A DNA stretch of 64,000 nucleotides, from the NCBI GenBank assembly GCA_947457615.1, contig CANGWK010000009.1, forward strand, positions 1-64,000, in the 5' to 3' direction. The stretch comes from Flavobacteriaceae bacterium. GTDB lineage: Bacteria; Bacteroidota; Bacteroidia; Flavobacteriales; Flavobacteriaceae. Positions within the stretch are counted from its first letter, which is position 1. Each line of letters starts with the position of its first letter. The notes beneath the pieces are model-generated. The model had not been told where the DNA came from. It made no database searches and saw only the letters and a program-made list of their open reading frames with translations. Shown here piece by piece: positions 23,476-33,253 of the stretch. Position numbers and translations under genes: made by a program.

Positions 23476-25092
23476 TTATGCTTTAATAGGGAATTTAGCA
23501 ATTTCAGTATCTGCTTGCACGTGTGCCGCATTTGCTCTTCCGCTAGGGTCTTGATTTTCTTGCCATTTAGGTATCCATTTTCTAACCGTCTGTGCCGCGC
23601 TAAGTTGTGGATAGTATTTATGGAAGATTGTTCTATAAAAATACGCTTCCTTGGTAGTCGGGGTATTGTAAGCAAAAAGATTTGAGGCATGTTCTAGCTC
23701 GACATCCGTTACCTTAGAAGCGCAGTATTCTATTAATTGATCTATCCAATTGTACCCCACTCCATCCGAAAATTGTTCTTTTTGACGCCATAAAACTTCG
23801 TCTGGCAAATAGGGATTGTCTGGTGTATCAAATGCTTTTCTTAATATGTATTTTTCTTTTCCGTTGTACGTTTTTGGCTGTTTATCTTCCGCTTTAATAA
23901 GCATTGCGACATCCAGAAATTCTTTGTCTAAAAATGGAACTCGAGCTTCTAGCCCATGTGCCATAGTTGATTTGTCTGCACGAAGTAAATCGGCAGTGAA
24001 TAATTTTTGAACTCTATCAATAGTTTCTTTTTGAAAATCTTCAGTAGAAGGTGCATTTCTAAAGTACAAATATCCTCCAAAAACCTCATCAGCTCCTTCA
24101 CCAGAAAGCACCACTTTAATACCTAAATCGGTAATTGCTTTTGACAAGAAATACATGGGCGTACTTGCTCTTACTGAGGTAACATCGTAAGTTTCTAGAT
24201 GCCAAATTAATTTCTCTAAAATCTTAATTCCTTGTTCTATGGTAAAATGAATTTCGTGATGGTTGGTTCCTAAAAATTCGGCAACTTTTCGCGCTGCTTT
24301 GGCATCTGGAGCATCGGCATCCAAACCTATAGAAAAGGAATGCAATTCTTTGCCTTTTTCTTTTAATAAGCGAGCGGCAATGGATGAAGTTAATGACGAA
24401 TCTAACCCCCCAGAAAGTAATACTCCAATTGGCACATCACTCATTAATCGTTTGCGGGTTGCCTCTGTTAATGACTCTCTTAAAGCAACCAAATCTAATT
24501 CCTTAATAGCTTTTGTGTAATCTTCATATTCTGGTTTGTAATATTTAACAAATCCAGTTTCTGGAGTGTAATAATGCCCTGGAGGAAAGGTAGAAAAAGT
24601 TAAACATTGGTCAGCAATAGGTTTCATTTCAGATGCAAAATACATACGACCTCTATCGTCCATCCCATAATACAATGGTTTTACACCTAGTGGATCGCGT
24701 CCCGCAATAAAATCATCACCATCAACAACAACAAAAGCAAAATCTCCATCTAATAAATGCAGGAAATTATATTCGAATTTTTCGTACAAATGTACAATTA
24801 CTTCCGAATCGGATTTAGAGCGAAAAATATGGTCTTTTAATATTCCATCACGTAATTCTTGGTGGTTATAGATTTCGCCATTATGCACCATCCAAGCTGT
24901 ATCAAAGCCTTGAATTGGTTGTTTCCCTGAATGTAGATCAATAATTGATAGTCTTTCATGACTTAATATATGTCCCCCTGGAGTTACATATATATCACTT
25001 TCATCTGGTCCTCGATGCGCCATTCTTTTAGAAAGTTCTTTAACTAAAAGTTCGTCTTTTCCTTTTCCTATAATTGCTAAAAATCCGCACAT
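23476..25092 (-). CDS. asnB: Asparagine synthase B (glutamine-hydrolysing)
   Basis: 538 residues starting MCGFLAIIG, so that after Met removal Cys2 is the glutaminase nucleophile. The class II amidotransferase half includes HRGPDESD, LSHERLSIID and NGEIYNH. The synthetase half has the PP-loop ATP motif SGGLDSS (227-233) and GEGADEVFGGY. It makes asparagine from aspartate, glutamine and ATP. The frame stays open for six codons upstream to 25110, but this would bury the catalytic cysteine, so the start at 25092 is chosen. Confidence 0.96.
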   Translation of the reverse strand: MCGFLAIIGKGKDELLVKELSKRMAHRGPDESDIYVTPGGHILSHERLSIIDLHSGKQPIQGFDTAWMVHNGEIYNHQELRDGILKDHIFRSKSDSEVIVHLYEKFEYNFLHLLDGDFAFVVVDGDDFIAGRDPLGVKPLYYGMDDRGRMYFASEMKPIADQCLTFSTFPPGHYYTPETGFVKYYKPEYEDYTKAIKELDLVALRESLTEATRKRLMSDVPIGVLLSGGLDSSLTSSIAARLLKEKGKELHSFSIGLDADAPDAKAARKVAEFLGTNHHEIHFTIEQGIKILEKLIWHLETYDVTSVRASTPMYFLSKAITDLGIKVVLSGEGADEVFGGYLYFRNAPSTEDFQKETIDRVQKLFTADLLRADKSTMAHGLEARVPFLDKEFLDVAMLIKAEDKQPKTYNGKEKYILRKAFDTPDNPYLPDEVLWRQKEQFSDGVGYNWIDQLIEYCASKVTDVELEHASNLFAYNTPTTKEAYFYRTIFHKYYPQLSAAQTVRKWIPKWQENQDPSGRANAAHVQADTEIAKFPIKA

Positions 25093-25156
25093 AATCTTTT
25101 CGTTTAACACTATTTATTTGATGAAGCAAAATTGGGTATTTACTTTTATTATTAAA

Positions 25157-25201
25157 ATAAAAAACTCAATATTAATTACAAATTGTAACTAATATTGAGT
25201 T
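25157..25201 (-). terminator. Long hairpin terminator after the META lipoprotein gene
   Basis: AACTCAATATTA (25163-25174) pairs with TAATATTGAGTT (25190-25201); inside it TTACAA (25176-25181) pairs with TTGTAA (25183-25188). The A-rich run 25154-25162 gives the U tract on the minus strand. Confidence 0.7.
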
Positions 25202-25257
25202 ATTAAAGTAAATTAAAAATTGAAACTAAGGAAAATACCGTTTAATATTTCAAATTG

Positions 25258-25806
25258 TTATTTTCTATAAAAATAAAGTACATTTCTATAACTTTCACCC
25301 CAAGGAGAACTAGAATTACCTGTAAGTGGAATAGTTAAACTAAGTTGCAATTTTCCGTCTTCTATTTTAAAATCAACTGATTTTTCTAAATAGGATAGAT
25401 ATCTTTTCTCGCATTCCATAAAATCTAGATTAACCGCTGCCATTTTAGTGGAAATTAATGTAAAAAATTGAATTTTACCTGTCTTAGATTTTTCATCATA
25501 CGACAAAACGGTATATCCTCCTGAAAAATTATTTACGGAGGATTGACCAAACAATTTTTTAATAACGCTAGAGTTACCTTTATCATCGGTAAAGGTCAAA
25601 TTCATTTCTTTAACTTTATCCATATTTACAAATCCGCAGGGCATGTCCATGGCATCACCCATTAATACATTTTTCAAAACCCAAGTACCCTCCAATGGAT
25701 TTTTGATGGTTTCTAAATTTGAATTTTGGTTCTCTACAGAAACTTTTTTAGGTGCAGAACACCCTATTGAAGATAAAATTACCAAATAAAGAAAGTTTTT
25801 TTTCAT
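25258..25806 (-). CDS. META-domain lipoprotein
   Basis: 182 residues. A lipoprotein signal peptide ends at the lipobox SSIGC (Cys16). The mature part has the META/HslJ-like pattern: LEGTWVLKNV (from about 39), a Cys pair in MPCGFVN and FMECEKRY, SVDFKIEDGKLQLSLTIPL, and the closing VLYFYRK strand. META proteins are small beta-rich envelope proteins of uncertain role, sometimes linked to stress or novobiocin resistance (HslJ). It is alone, closed by a hairpin. Confidence 0.75.
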   Translation of the reverse strand: MKKNFLYLVILSSIGCSAPKKVSVENQNSNLETIKNPLEGTWVLKNVLMGDAMDMPCGFVNMDKVKEMNLTFTDDKGNSSVIKKLFGQSSVNNFSGGYTVLSYDEKSKTGKIQFFTLISTKMAAVNLDFMECEKRYLSYLEKSVDFKIEDGKLQLSLTIPLTGNSSSPWGESYRNVLYFYRK

Positions 25807-25988
25807 ACAAAACTGTTTTTAAAATGTTTAAACCAATACAAGAAAATTTGTTTCAATTTTGATCAAACAAAATCAAATAAAAAAAGGGTAGGCTAAATCT
25901 ATATAGATCAGGAGGGAAAGTCCAAAAATAATACATTTTGCAACAATAATTGCTCAAAAAATAATATAATATGAAAATTATAAAACTA

Positions 25989-26432
25989 TTATTGAATGGA
26001 TTCAATTATATACTTCGTAGTATTTATTTCAAAAGTAAATCCTACGGAATTTCCCATCAATTTATTCCCTAATGGCGATTGTGGAGAAATGGCTATTATA
26101 GTAGTATTTTCAATAGTTATTTTAGGTAAAGCAGCACTAACAAAAAGCAACATACCATTGGTTTGTACCAGACTTCCTAATGAAATTTTAGTATTACTAG
26201 CAGTAGAGTCAATTTTATCTAAAATTGCTTTTTGACTCAAAATTTCTTGCAATTTATAATTGAGTTTTTCTTGTTCAATGTGCATCATAGACAAGGCTGT
26301 TTCGTGCTTATCTCCTGCAGAACCTTTTGCATCGTTTTGTGCATCTTCGGTCAAACCGGAAATCATATCCCTAAAAATATCTATTCTATCTTGAAGAATA
26401 TGATGGTAACGTTGTAGGACTTGTTGTTTCAT
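25989..26432 (-). CDS. GreA/GreB C-terminal-domain protein
   Basis: 147 residues. The first ~75 are helical and charged (RYHHILQDRIDIFRDMI, then DKHETALSMMHIEQEKLN) like the Gre coiled coil. The C-terminal half (SLGSLVQTNGMLLFVS, then ISPQSPLGNKLMGNSVGFTF) matches the Gre FKBP-like domain that binds RNA polymerase. It is shorter and more divergent than true GreA, so it may be a secondary-channel regulator rather than a cleavage factor. Similar proteins have been mislabelled as 3-oxoacyl-ACP synthase. Confidence 0.7.
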   Translation of the reverse strand: MKQQVLQRYHHILQDRIDIFRDMISGLTEDAQNDAKGSAGDKHETALSMMHIEQEKLNYKLQEILSQKAILDKIDSTASNTKISLGSLVQTNGMLLFVSAALPKITIENTTIIAISPQSPLGNKLMGNSVGFTFEINTTKYIIESIQ

Positions 26433-26527
26433 TTTAGAATTTGTTGAATCTTTAAACTAACTTGGGTTATTAAACTTTTTGACTATACAAATCTAAGTTA
26501 GTCTAAAAATCTAAAATCCTAAGATTT

Positions 26528-28321
26528 CTAAAAATCAAATTTATAATTAGCACCTGCCAAAACTTGAAGTCCTTGCACAGGATAATTCAACCAACGTTGG
26601 TAGTTTTGGCTAGCCAAATTATTTCCTTTTAAGAAAAATGTTAATCTTTCGTTGTGTTTGTAGCCCACTTGCGCATTCAAATCAAAAAAACTATTTAGTG
26701 ATATCGATTCATTTTTTTCAGGTAATGGTAAAGTATTCCATGGCTGTATAGTAGTCGCTTTAATGACTAATTGGTCCTTTCTTTCTCCCACAAAAAACAC
26801 TTTTGCATTGGCATACCATTTTGAATTTATAGTGTAATCTATAAAAGAACTTAACTGAATTCCAGGAAGATTCCATGCTTCTTTTTCGTTTTTGATTGCA
26901 TAACTACTCAAAGTTCCATTAACACCAATAGAAATATTTTTAGAAAAATCGGCTTTTAATTCGCCAAAGAAACTAACCGTTTTTAAATTACCATAAACAA
27001 CTCCGAACGAATTTCCGTTGGCATATCCAGAAGTATTACTATTTGAAAAATCAAAAACATTATTTTTGAATAATGCTTTGTTGTCTTCATTTTTAATCGA
27101 ACCTCGAATATTATATCCAATTGCATTAGCCAATTTTCCTTTTAGACCAACATAAATATCAAATTTTTGATCGGTTGGAGTAACTATTAAAGTTGGTGAT
27201 ACAAAGAAATTTTCTTGTGCAAAATCTTGGTATGTGTTTTGTTTCAATTCTCCTTCAGCCCCAGCATAAGCAATCATTAAATCGTCAACAACTTTATAGG
27301 AACCAGTAATATTTGGATAAACAAACAACTTGTTTTTGGATTCTGAATTAAGGGTTTCGATAGCCATACTATAGAAAATACCTATCCCAAAATTAACCGA
27401 AAAATCGTCTTTGTTAATTTTAAAACTTGGTTGGAATCCAAAATTAGTGTATCCATTTTTTAAGGATGCTGTATCAAAATAATCTTTTTGAAAACTTCCA
27501 TTAAGGTAATCTAATACAAAATTTGTTTTCAGTTTTACATCCATAACATCAAACTGAAAAGTAGGTTTTATTATTAAACGATTTTCAGTAGAAGAAAAAG
27601 CATCCGAAAAATGACTGAATTTAATAGTTGCATCTTTAAAAACGCTTTCCCCAATAGCTATTCTTCCACCTATATATATATTTTGAAATGTTTGTTTTGG
27701 GTTAATTTTGTTAAGGAAAACATCCTTAATGTCTGCAGTTAAATTTTCATATAAAGATGGATCTAAACCATACCAATTGTAGGTTTGACGTTGGTAACCC
27801 AAATCGCCATTCCATGAAATATTATTAGATTTACTGCCATAAGTTGCATCTAGAGCTGTATTAGAAAAATTATTTTCTAATTCTACATTTTTAATACGCC
27901 CTAGTGAAGAAAGATGGCGCAACATGGCTCCTATATAATCGCCATTTTCTAATGTTTGTGTAACAAATAATTCTGCATTAATTGTTCCGTAATTGCCTGC
28001 CGCTAAAGTAGCATAATTTGTAAATAATTTTTCTTTTGCACCATTTTCTACACCTGCTGCTTTCCCTTTGGAAGGTGCAAAAGTCGATGCCACAGGAAAT
28101 GAAAAAATAGAATACTGAATTACTTCTTTTTTCGAATTATCTTCATCGTCTAAAGTTGGAGTTTCTTTCACTTTAAAAGCATCCGAAATAGTCGGCGTGT
28201 AGGCTTTAACTACATTCACTATTTCGGTTCCGATGTTTTCGTCTTTCTTTTGGGCAATAGAAATTTGAGAGCACAAAAGAACTACTATTATTAGGATTTT
28301 ATATTGAAATTTGATTTTCAT
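26528..28321 (-). CDS. Outer-membrane beta-barrel protein, TonB-dependent-receptor-like
   Basis: 597 residues with a signal peptide (to about ISIAQ, 24). Alternating amphipathic strands run through the whole protein, and the C-terminus ends GLQVLAGANYKFDF, a terminal barrel strand with final phenylalanine. The C-terminal part (FFLKGNNLASQNYQRWLNYP) looks like the end of TonB receptors. No carboxypeptidase-like domain, TonB box or full plug domain is seen; only a short ~75-residue periplasmic segment precedes the barrel. It begins 49 bases after the TPR gene and is probably in its operon, so the two may form one outer-membrane complex. Confidence 0.75.
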   Translation of the reverse strand: MKIKFQYKILIIVVLLCSQISIAQKKDENIGTEIVNVVKAYTPTISDAFKVKETPTLDDEDNSKKEVIQYSIFSFPVASTFAPSKGKAAGVENGAKEKLFTNYATLAAGNYGTINAELFVTQTLENGDYIGAMLRHLSSLGRIKNVELENNFSNTALDATYGSKSNNISWNGDLGYQRQTYNWYGLDPSLYENLTADIKDVFLNKINPKQTFQNIYIGGRIAIGESVFKDATIKFSHFSDAFSSTENRLIIKPTFQFDVMDVKLKTNFVLDYLNGSFQKDYFDTASLKNGYTNFGFQPSFKINKDDFSVNFGIGIFYSMAIETLNSESKNKLFVYPNITGSYKVVDDLMIAYAGAEGELKQNTYQDFAQENFFVSPTLIVTPTDQKFDIYVGLKGKLANAIGYNIRGSIKNEDNKALFKNNVFDFSNSNTSGYANGNSFGVVYGNLKTVSFFGELKADFSKNISIGVNGTLSSYAIKNEKEAWNLPGIQLSSFIDYTINSKWYANAKVFFVGERKDQLVIKATTIQPWNTLPLPEKNESISLNSFFDLNAQVGYKHNERLTFFLKGNNLASQNYQRWLNYPVQGLQVLAGANYKFDF

Positions 28322-28370
28322 GTTAATTTATTTATCTGTTACACAAAGTTTTAACTGATTTACAAAAGTT

Positions 28371-31300
28371 TTATTTATCTATGATAGACGAATTCGTTTT
28401 ACTTTCTTCTACTTTAATTGCTTCTAATTCGGCTTGGGCTTCTTGCACTACCTCTGGGAAATCGTTGAAATTCTCGATAACACTATCCAAAATAGTAGTC
28501 GCTTGAAAACTGTCTTTTAATCCATAATAGTTTTTAGCCATCACTACTAAACCTCGGGCTCCAAAGAATTTATAACCCGAATAATCTTTAGCCAATTTCT
28601 GAACTGTTTTATTAGAATCGGCGAATTTTCCATCTTTATTTTTAAAATAAGCATCATAAAACAGAGCCTCCGCAGCCAATTCTCCTTTAGCAATTTTCAA
28701 CAAACTAGCATAAGCCGATCTAGCCTTAACATCGTCATTTGCTTTTATTGCCGAACGTGCTACTATGATTTGTGCGTCACTTTTTACTTTGTCATCTGTT
28801 TTTGTATTCGAAATTACTTTATCGGCATAAACCACAGCATTCTGATAATCCTTTTGATCGTAATAAGCACGCATTAAATTAGCTTGTGCAAAGGTTACGT
28901 TTTGAGGAAAATCTGCTTCGCTTTCTAATCGTTTCAAAACCGGAATTGCATTTACAAAATCATCTTTTTTTAAATGAATTTCACATAAGCGCGCCAATGC
29001 CTGTTCGGTAAATTCACTTTTAGATTGCGCTATAACATATTCATAATTTGGAATTGCATTGGCTTCCAAACCATCTACATAATAGGACTGTGCCAAATAA
29101 AAATTCGCTTTCAAGGCATGAATTCCTTTTGGAAATTTCGCAACATATCCACTTAAAGTAGCAATAGCTTGTTTAGTGTTATTTTGTAAATATTGTTTTT
29201 CGGCAGCTTCATAAGTATCGTTATCTAAATCTGCATCCGAAACTTCTACAAAATCTAAAGTCCTTACCCAAGAAGCATATTCGTCTACTTTTCCATTATC
29301 TATATAAATCAATCGTGCTGTTGAAACTGCTTCAAGAGCCTCAGAAGATCTTGGATAATCGGCTGCAACTTTTTTGAATTTAGCAATAGCCAAATCATCT
29401 TTATCGGCATTATAATAAATTAATCCTTCTCTCAAAACAGATTTTGAAGCATAGGAACTATTTTTATACTCACTCAATAATTGGTCGTAGGTTTTAATTG
29501 CCAGGTCCGCTTTGTTTTCGGTAACATAAGTATTACCCAACTCAAACAAGGCATCATCCCGGTATTGCGACTTCTTAAAAGTTAATAAAAATTTATTAAA
29601 ATCTTCAATTTTTTTGTCATTTTTACTTACAAATCCATAACTAATTGCTTTTTGAAATGCTGCATAATCTGCATCCACACTTTTCAATTCTATAGCTTTA
29701 TTATAAGCATCCATTGCAGGCCAATATTTGGAAGTAACAAATCGGCTATCTCCTAATCGCAAATAAGCATCATTTAATCGGATCATATCCTCTTTGGAAA
29801 CATCAATATAACTTTGGAAGTAATTTCCAGCTTGATCGTATTCTTTTTGTTTGAAATAACAATACGCAATATTGTAATTTAGGTTTTTAAATTCCGGTGT
29901 GCTTTTAGATTCTACGCTACCCTCAAATTGCTTAAAGCTCAACAAAGCATCTTTAAAATTATCTAATGTATATTCGGTTTCAGCTTTCCAAAAGGTGGCA
30001 CGAGCTGAGAATTTAGCATCCTTTTGAACTCCAATTGAAGTTACAAAAATCTTTTGTGCATCTTGGTAATTTCCATCTGTAAACAACTCTAATCCACGAT
30101 AAAATGTTACTTTTTGGTATGCCAATCTATTTTCTGGATTTTTATTTTTTTCCAATAAAACTAGTGCTTCTTTATAATTTTTTGAAGTGATATAGGAATT
30201 AATCAACAAACTTTCTATTTCATTTTTGCTTGGAGAATTAGGATATTTTTTTAAAAAAGAACTCAAAACATCTGGTACTGATTGGTAGGAATTTCCTATT
30301 TCATAGCTAATTTTAGCATAATTCAAATGGGCATCTTCTTGAATTTTCTTATTGAAATCCATTTCTGAAGCTGCTTTAAAAGCATTTAAAGCCTGTTGCT
30401 TTTTGTCCGTATTCATATAACTTTGCCCCAAATGATAGTAAGCATTTTGCGCAACAAAATCTTTTCCATCAATGATTTTATTGAATTGCGAAATGGCATT
30501 TTCATACTCTTTTTGTTGGTAATAGGCATATCCTAATTGGTAAAAATCGGTGTTGCTCCATTTTCCTTTTTTACCAATGTATAGTTTCAAATACGGAAGG
30601 GCCTCATCGTATTTATATAAATTGAAATAACTTTCACCAATAATTTTATTCAATTCCGATTTTTCAGTCGCATTGGATTTAGTCATGGCTGCCTTACCCA
30701 AATCAATTGCTTTTTGGAAGTTTCCTGACTTGAAATTCATGTCCGCTTGAAAATAAGATAACTTTTCTTTGTATTTTTCTTCGCTAGAAACTTGGTCAAA
30801 ATATTTGGTAGCTTCTTTGTAATCGTTTCCTTCATAAGCCATAAATCCTAAGTAATATTTAGCTTGGGAACCATATTCTTTAGAATTTGCAACTTTATTT
30901 AAATAAGTGGTAGCTTCTTTTTTATTTTTGGCAGAAAAATAGGCATATCCTTTTTGGAAATTGTATTTTTCTAACTCATCATAGGTTAAGGCACTTTCAT
31001 CAATTTTGTCAAAATAGTTCAAGGCTTGAGGAAAGTTTCCATTTTCAAAATAATAGGTTGCAACTTCAACATAAGCCTGATTTTGTTTAGTGCTAGTAGG
31101 AAAATTAGTTACAAAATCTTGCATTAATTTATCTGCATCCGACTGGTTCAATCGAATAGCACAAATGGCAATATAATATGCACATTCTGACTGGATTTCT
31201 TGTTGTTTATTATTTTGTTGTGCTTTTTCAAATAAAATTTGAGCTGCTAAATATTGTTTGTCTTGATACAACGAAACCGCTTTATCCATTTCAGACAACT

Positions 31301-31388
31301 GGTTAGTATAAATTGCTGTTTCTTGCCCTAATATAGTTGCTCCCGAAACCAATAAATTTAATAGTAAAAAAGCTGTTATTTTTCGCAT
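28371..31388 (-). CDS. Large secreted TPR-repeat protein
   Basis: 1005 residues with a signal peptide (MRKITAFLLLNLLVSGATILGQ). Nearly all the rest is made of ~34-residue TPR units, each recognisable by pairs such as YYFENGNFPQALNYFDKI, YYLGFMAYEGNDYKEATKYF and YYQQKEYENAISQFNKII. More than fifteen units are visible. It is likely a periplasmic scaffold. It is the first gene of an operon with the barrel protein downstream; this pair recurs in the genus as far as I recall, but its task is not established. Confidence 0.82.
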   Translation of the reverse strand: MRKITAFLLLNLLVSGATILGQETAIYTNQLSEMDKAVSLYQDKQYLAAQILFEKAQQNNKQQEIQSECAYYIAICAIRLNQSDADKLMQDFVTNFPTSTKQNQAYVEVATYYFENGNFPQALNYFDKIDESALTYDELEKYNFQKGYAYFSAKNKKEATTYLNKVANSKEYGSQAKYYLGFMAYEGNDYKEATKYFDQVSSEEKYKEKLSYFQADMNFKSGNFQKAIDLGKAAMTKSNATEKSELNKIIGESYFNLYKYDEALPYLKLYIGKKGKWSNTDFYQLGYAYYQQKEYENAISQFNKIIDGKDFVAQNAYYHLGQSYMNTDKKQQALNAFKAASEMDFNKKIQEDAHLNYAKISYEIGNSYQSVPDVLSSFLKKYPNSPSKNEIESLLINSYITSKNYKEALVLLEKNKNPENRLAYQKVTFYRGLELFTDGNYQDAQKIFVTSIGVQKDAKFSARATFWKAETEYTLDNFKDALLSFKQFEGSVESKSTPEFKNLNYNIAYCYFKQKEYDQAGNYFQSYIDVSKEDMIRLNDAYLRLGDSRFVTSKYWPAMDAYNKAIELKSVDADYAAFQKAISYGFVSKNDKKIEDFNKFLLTFKKSQYRDDALFELGNTYVTENKADLAIKTYDQLLSEYKNSSYASKSVLREGLIYYNADKDDLAIAKFKKVAADYPRSSEALEAVSTARLIYIDNGKVDEYASWVRTLDFVEVSDADLDNDTYEAAEKQYLQNNTKQAIATLSGYVAKFPKGIHALKANFYLAQSYYVDGLEANAIPNYEYVIAQSKSEFTEQALARLCEIHLKKDDFVNAIPVLKRLESEADFPQNVTFAQANLMRAYYDQKDYQNAVVYADKVISNTKTDDKVKSDAQIIVARSAIKANDDVKARSAYASLLKIAKGELAAEALFYDAYFKNKDGKFADSNKTVQKLAKDYSGYKFFGARGLVVMAKNYYGLKDSFQATTILDSVIENFNDFPEVVQEAQAELEAIKVEESKTNSSIIDK

Positions 31389-31645
31389 AGTATGGAATTT
31401 AAAAGTAATTCAAAAGTAGTACTGTACAAATTATAACGAGAGATAGTAGGTATTTATTATAAACATTTTTCTTAACAATTGTTTTAATACTGATTGATGG
31501 ATATATGAATTGATAATTTATAAATGATAAATCTATTAACTCATTTTCTATTATCTAGTATCTACACTCTATTTTCTTTTTGTTGAAATTTATTTTGAAA
31601 ACCTACGTTATCTTATTACTTTTACCCAATAAACAAATTTTTTCT

Positions 31646-32329
31646 ATGTCAAATCCTGTATTATCTTTAAAAGACGTTACTATTTATCAAGAAAACAAAG
31701 TGATTTTATCTCAGATAAATCTTGAAGTAAATCATGGTGAATTCCTTTACATCATTGGAAAAACTGGTAGTGGAAAAAGTAGTTTTATGAAAACTCTTTA
31801 TGGCGATTTGCCACTTACGGAAGGCGAAGGTCATATTGTAGAATACGATTTGGCAACGTTACAAGAAAAAGATATTCCTTATTTAAGAAGAAAAATCGGA
31901 ATTGTTTTTCAAGATTTTAAATTGCTTCCGGACAGAAATGTAAATGAAAATATGCTTTTTGTTTTAAAAGCAACAGGCTGGACTGATGCTGTAGAAATGC
32001 AAAATAAAATTGATGAAGTTTTAGATAAAGTTGGTATGAAAGACTTTGCCAATCAAATGCCACACCAACTATCCGGTGGTGAACAACAACGTGTAGCCAT
32101 TGCAAGAGCTTTACTTAACGATCCCGAATTAATTCTTGCTGATGAACCTACAGGGAATCTTGATCCACAAACAAGTGTGGAAGTTCTAGATGTGTTGAAA
32201 AATATAAATTCTAATGGTAAAACCATTATTATGGCAACTCATGATTATGCTTTACTGATGAAATTTCCATCTAAAACATTGAAATGTGAGGGAGGCTCTA
32301 TTTTTGAAGTGGTTCAGAGATCCGTATAA
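31646..32329 (+). CDS. ftsE: Cell-division ATP-binding protein FtsE (ABC ATPase)
   Basis: 227 residues from [10 protein letters not shown]. Walker A is GKTGSGKSS, the Q loop is VFQDFKLL, the signature is [15 protein letters not shown], and Walker B is [19 protein letters not shown]-type H-loop (MATHDYALL). FtsE works with FtsX to couple ATP hydrolysis to septal peptidoglycan hydrolases. ftsX is not adjacent. The open frame runs 22 codons further upstream from a TTG, giving hydrophobic, non-family sequence, so the internal ATG is used. Related LolD/MacB-type ATPases are possible, but the [10 protein letters not shown] pattern is FtsE-like. Confidence 0.88.
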   Translation: MSNPVLSLKDVTIYQENKVILSQINLEVNHGEFLYIIGKTGSGKSSFMKTLYGDLPLTEGEGHIVEYDLATLQEKDIPYLRRKIGIVFQDFKLLPDRNVNENMLFVLKATGWTDAVEMQNKIDEVLDKVGMKDFANQMPHQLSGGEQQRVAIARALLNDPELILADEPTGNLDPQTSVEVLDVLKNINSNGKTIIMATHDYALLMKFPSKTLKCEGGSIFEVVQRSV

Positions 32330-32363
32330 TCTTGAATTATTTAACCTTTACGACAAGCAATAA

Positions 32364-33245
32364 ATGCTATCCATTTTAATACCTACATACAACTATACAA
32401 TTTTTGATTTAGTATTTGAACTTAAAAATCAATGTGATTGTTTAGGTATTAATTATGAAATAATTTGCCAAGACGATAAATCAAATCCATTATATAATAT
32501 TGAAAATGATAAAATTAATAGTTTGGGGAATTGTCAATTTAATACTAATTCTGAAAATTATGGAAGGGCAAAAAATCGTAATAAATTAGCAGAAAATTCA
32601 AAGTATGAGTATTTACTTTTTTTGGATGCTGATACCTTTCCTATTGAGAAAAATTTTATTTCAAAATATCTTTCCGAAATTAATGAAGCTGCAACTATAG
32701 TTTATGGAGGAATCCACTACATAGATAAAAAACCTGCTAATGATAAATTATTGCGATGGATTTATGGAAAAAAAAGAGAGGCATTAACAGTTAGTCAAAG
32801 AAATAAAAATAGTTATCTATCCTTCTTAACATTGAATTTTTTAATTCATAAAGAAGTTTTTAAAAAAGTTAATTTCAATGAATCCATTCCAAATTTAAGA
32901 CACGAGGACACTTTGTTTTCTTATGAATTAATGAAAAACAATATTCCAATAAAGCACATTGAAAACCCAGTTTTTCATTTGGGTATAGATGAATTCAATA
33001 GTGCTTTAAAAAAAGAACATGAATCTTTAATAGCTTTAAAAAATTTATTAGAAAATAAATTACTCCCCCCTGAATATTTGAAAATTTCGAATCTATATTC
33101 AAAAATTAGAAAATATCAAATTAGGCTTATAATTCTATACTCTTTCAAAATACTAAAACCAGTATTATTAAAAAATATTTCTAGCTCAAAACCATCATTA
33201 GTTTTGTTTGACATTTACAGAGTTGGTTACATTTGTAGTCTTTAA
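32364..33245 (+). CDS. Glycosyltransferase family 2
   Basis: 293 residues. The GT-A fold is shown by LSILIPTYNY (2-11), the DDKS motif (CQDDKSNP), and LFLDADTF with the DxD-type metal site. LRHEDTLFSYEL corresponds to the ED acceptor-binding region. It adds a sugar to a surface glycan; donor and acceptor are unknown. It starts 34 bases after ftsE and ends 8 bases before the convergent GT4 gene, marking the left edge of the polysaccharide locus. Confidence 0.88.
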   Translation: MLSILIPTYNYTIFDLVFELKNQCDCLGINYEIICQDDKSNPLYNIENDKINSLGNCQFNTNSENYGRAKNRNKLAENSKYEYLLFLDADTFPIEKNFISKYLSEINEAATIVYGGIHYIDKKPANDKLLRWIYGKKREALTVSQRNKNSYLSFLTLNFLIHKEVFKKVNFNESIPNLRHEDTLFSYELMKNNIPIKHIENPVFHLGIDEFNSALKKEHESLIALKNLLENKLLPPEYLKISNLYSKIRKYQIRLIILYSFKILKPVLLKNISSSKPSLVLFDIYRVGYICSL

Positions 33246-33253
33246 AGTATGAA

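Noticed and set aside
25885..25935. GGAGGGAAAGTCC, similar to the GAGGAAAGUCC block of RNase P RNA
   Set aside because: None of the other conserved RNase P segments are found around it and the gap of ~180 bases is too short for rnpB.
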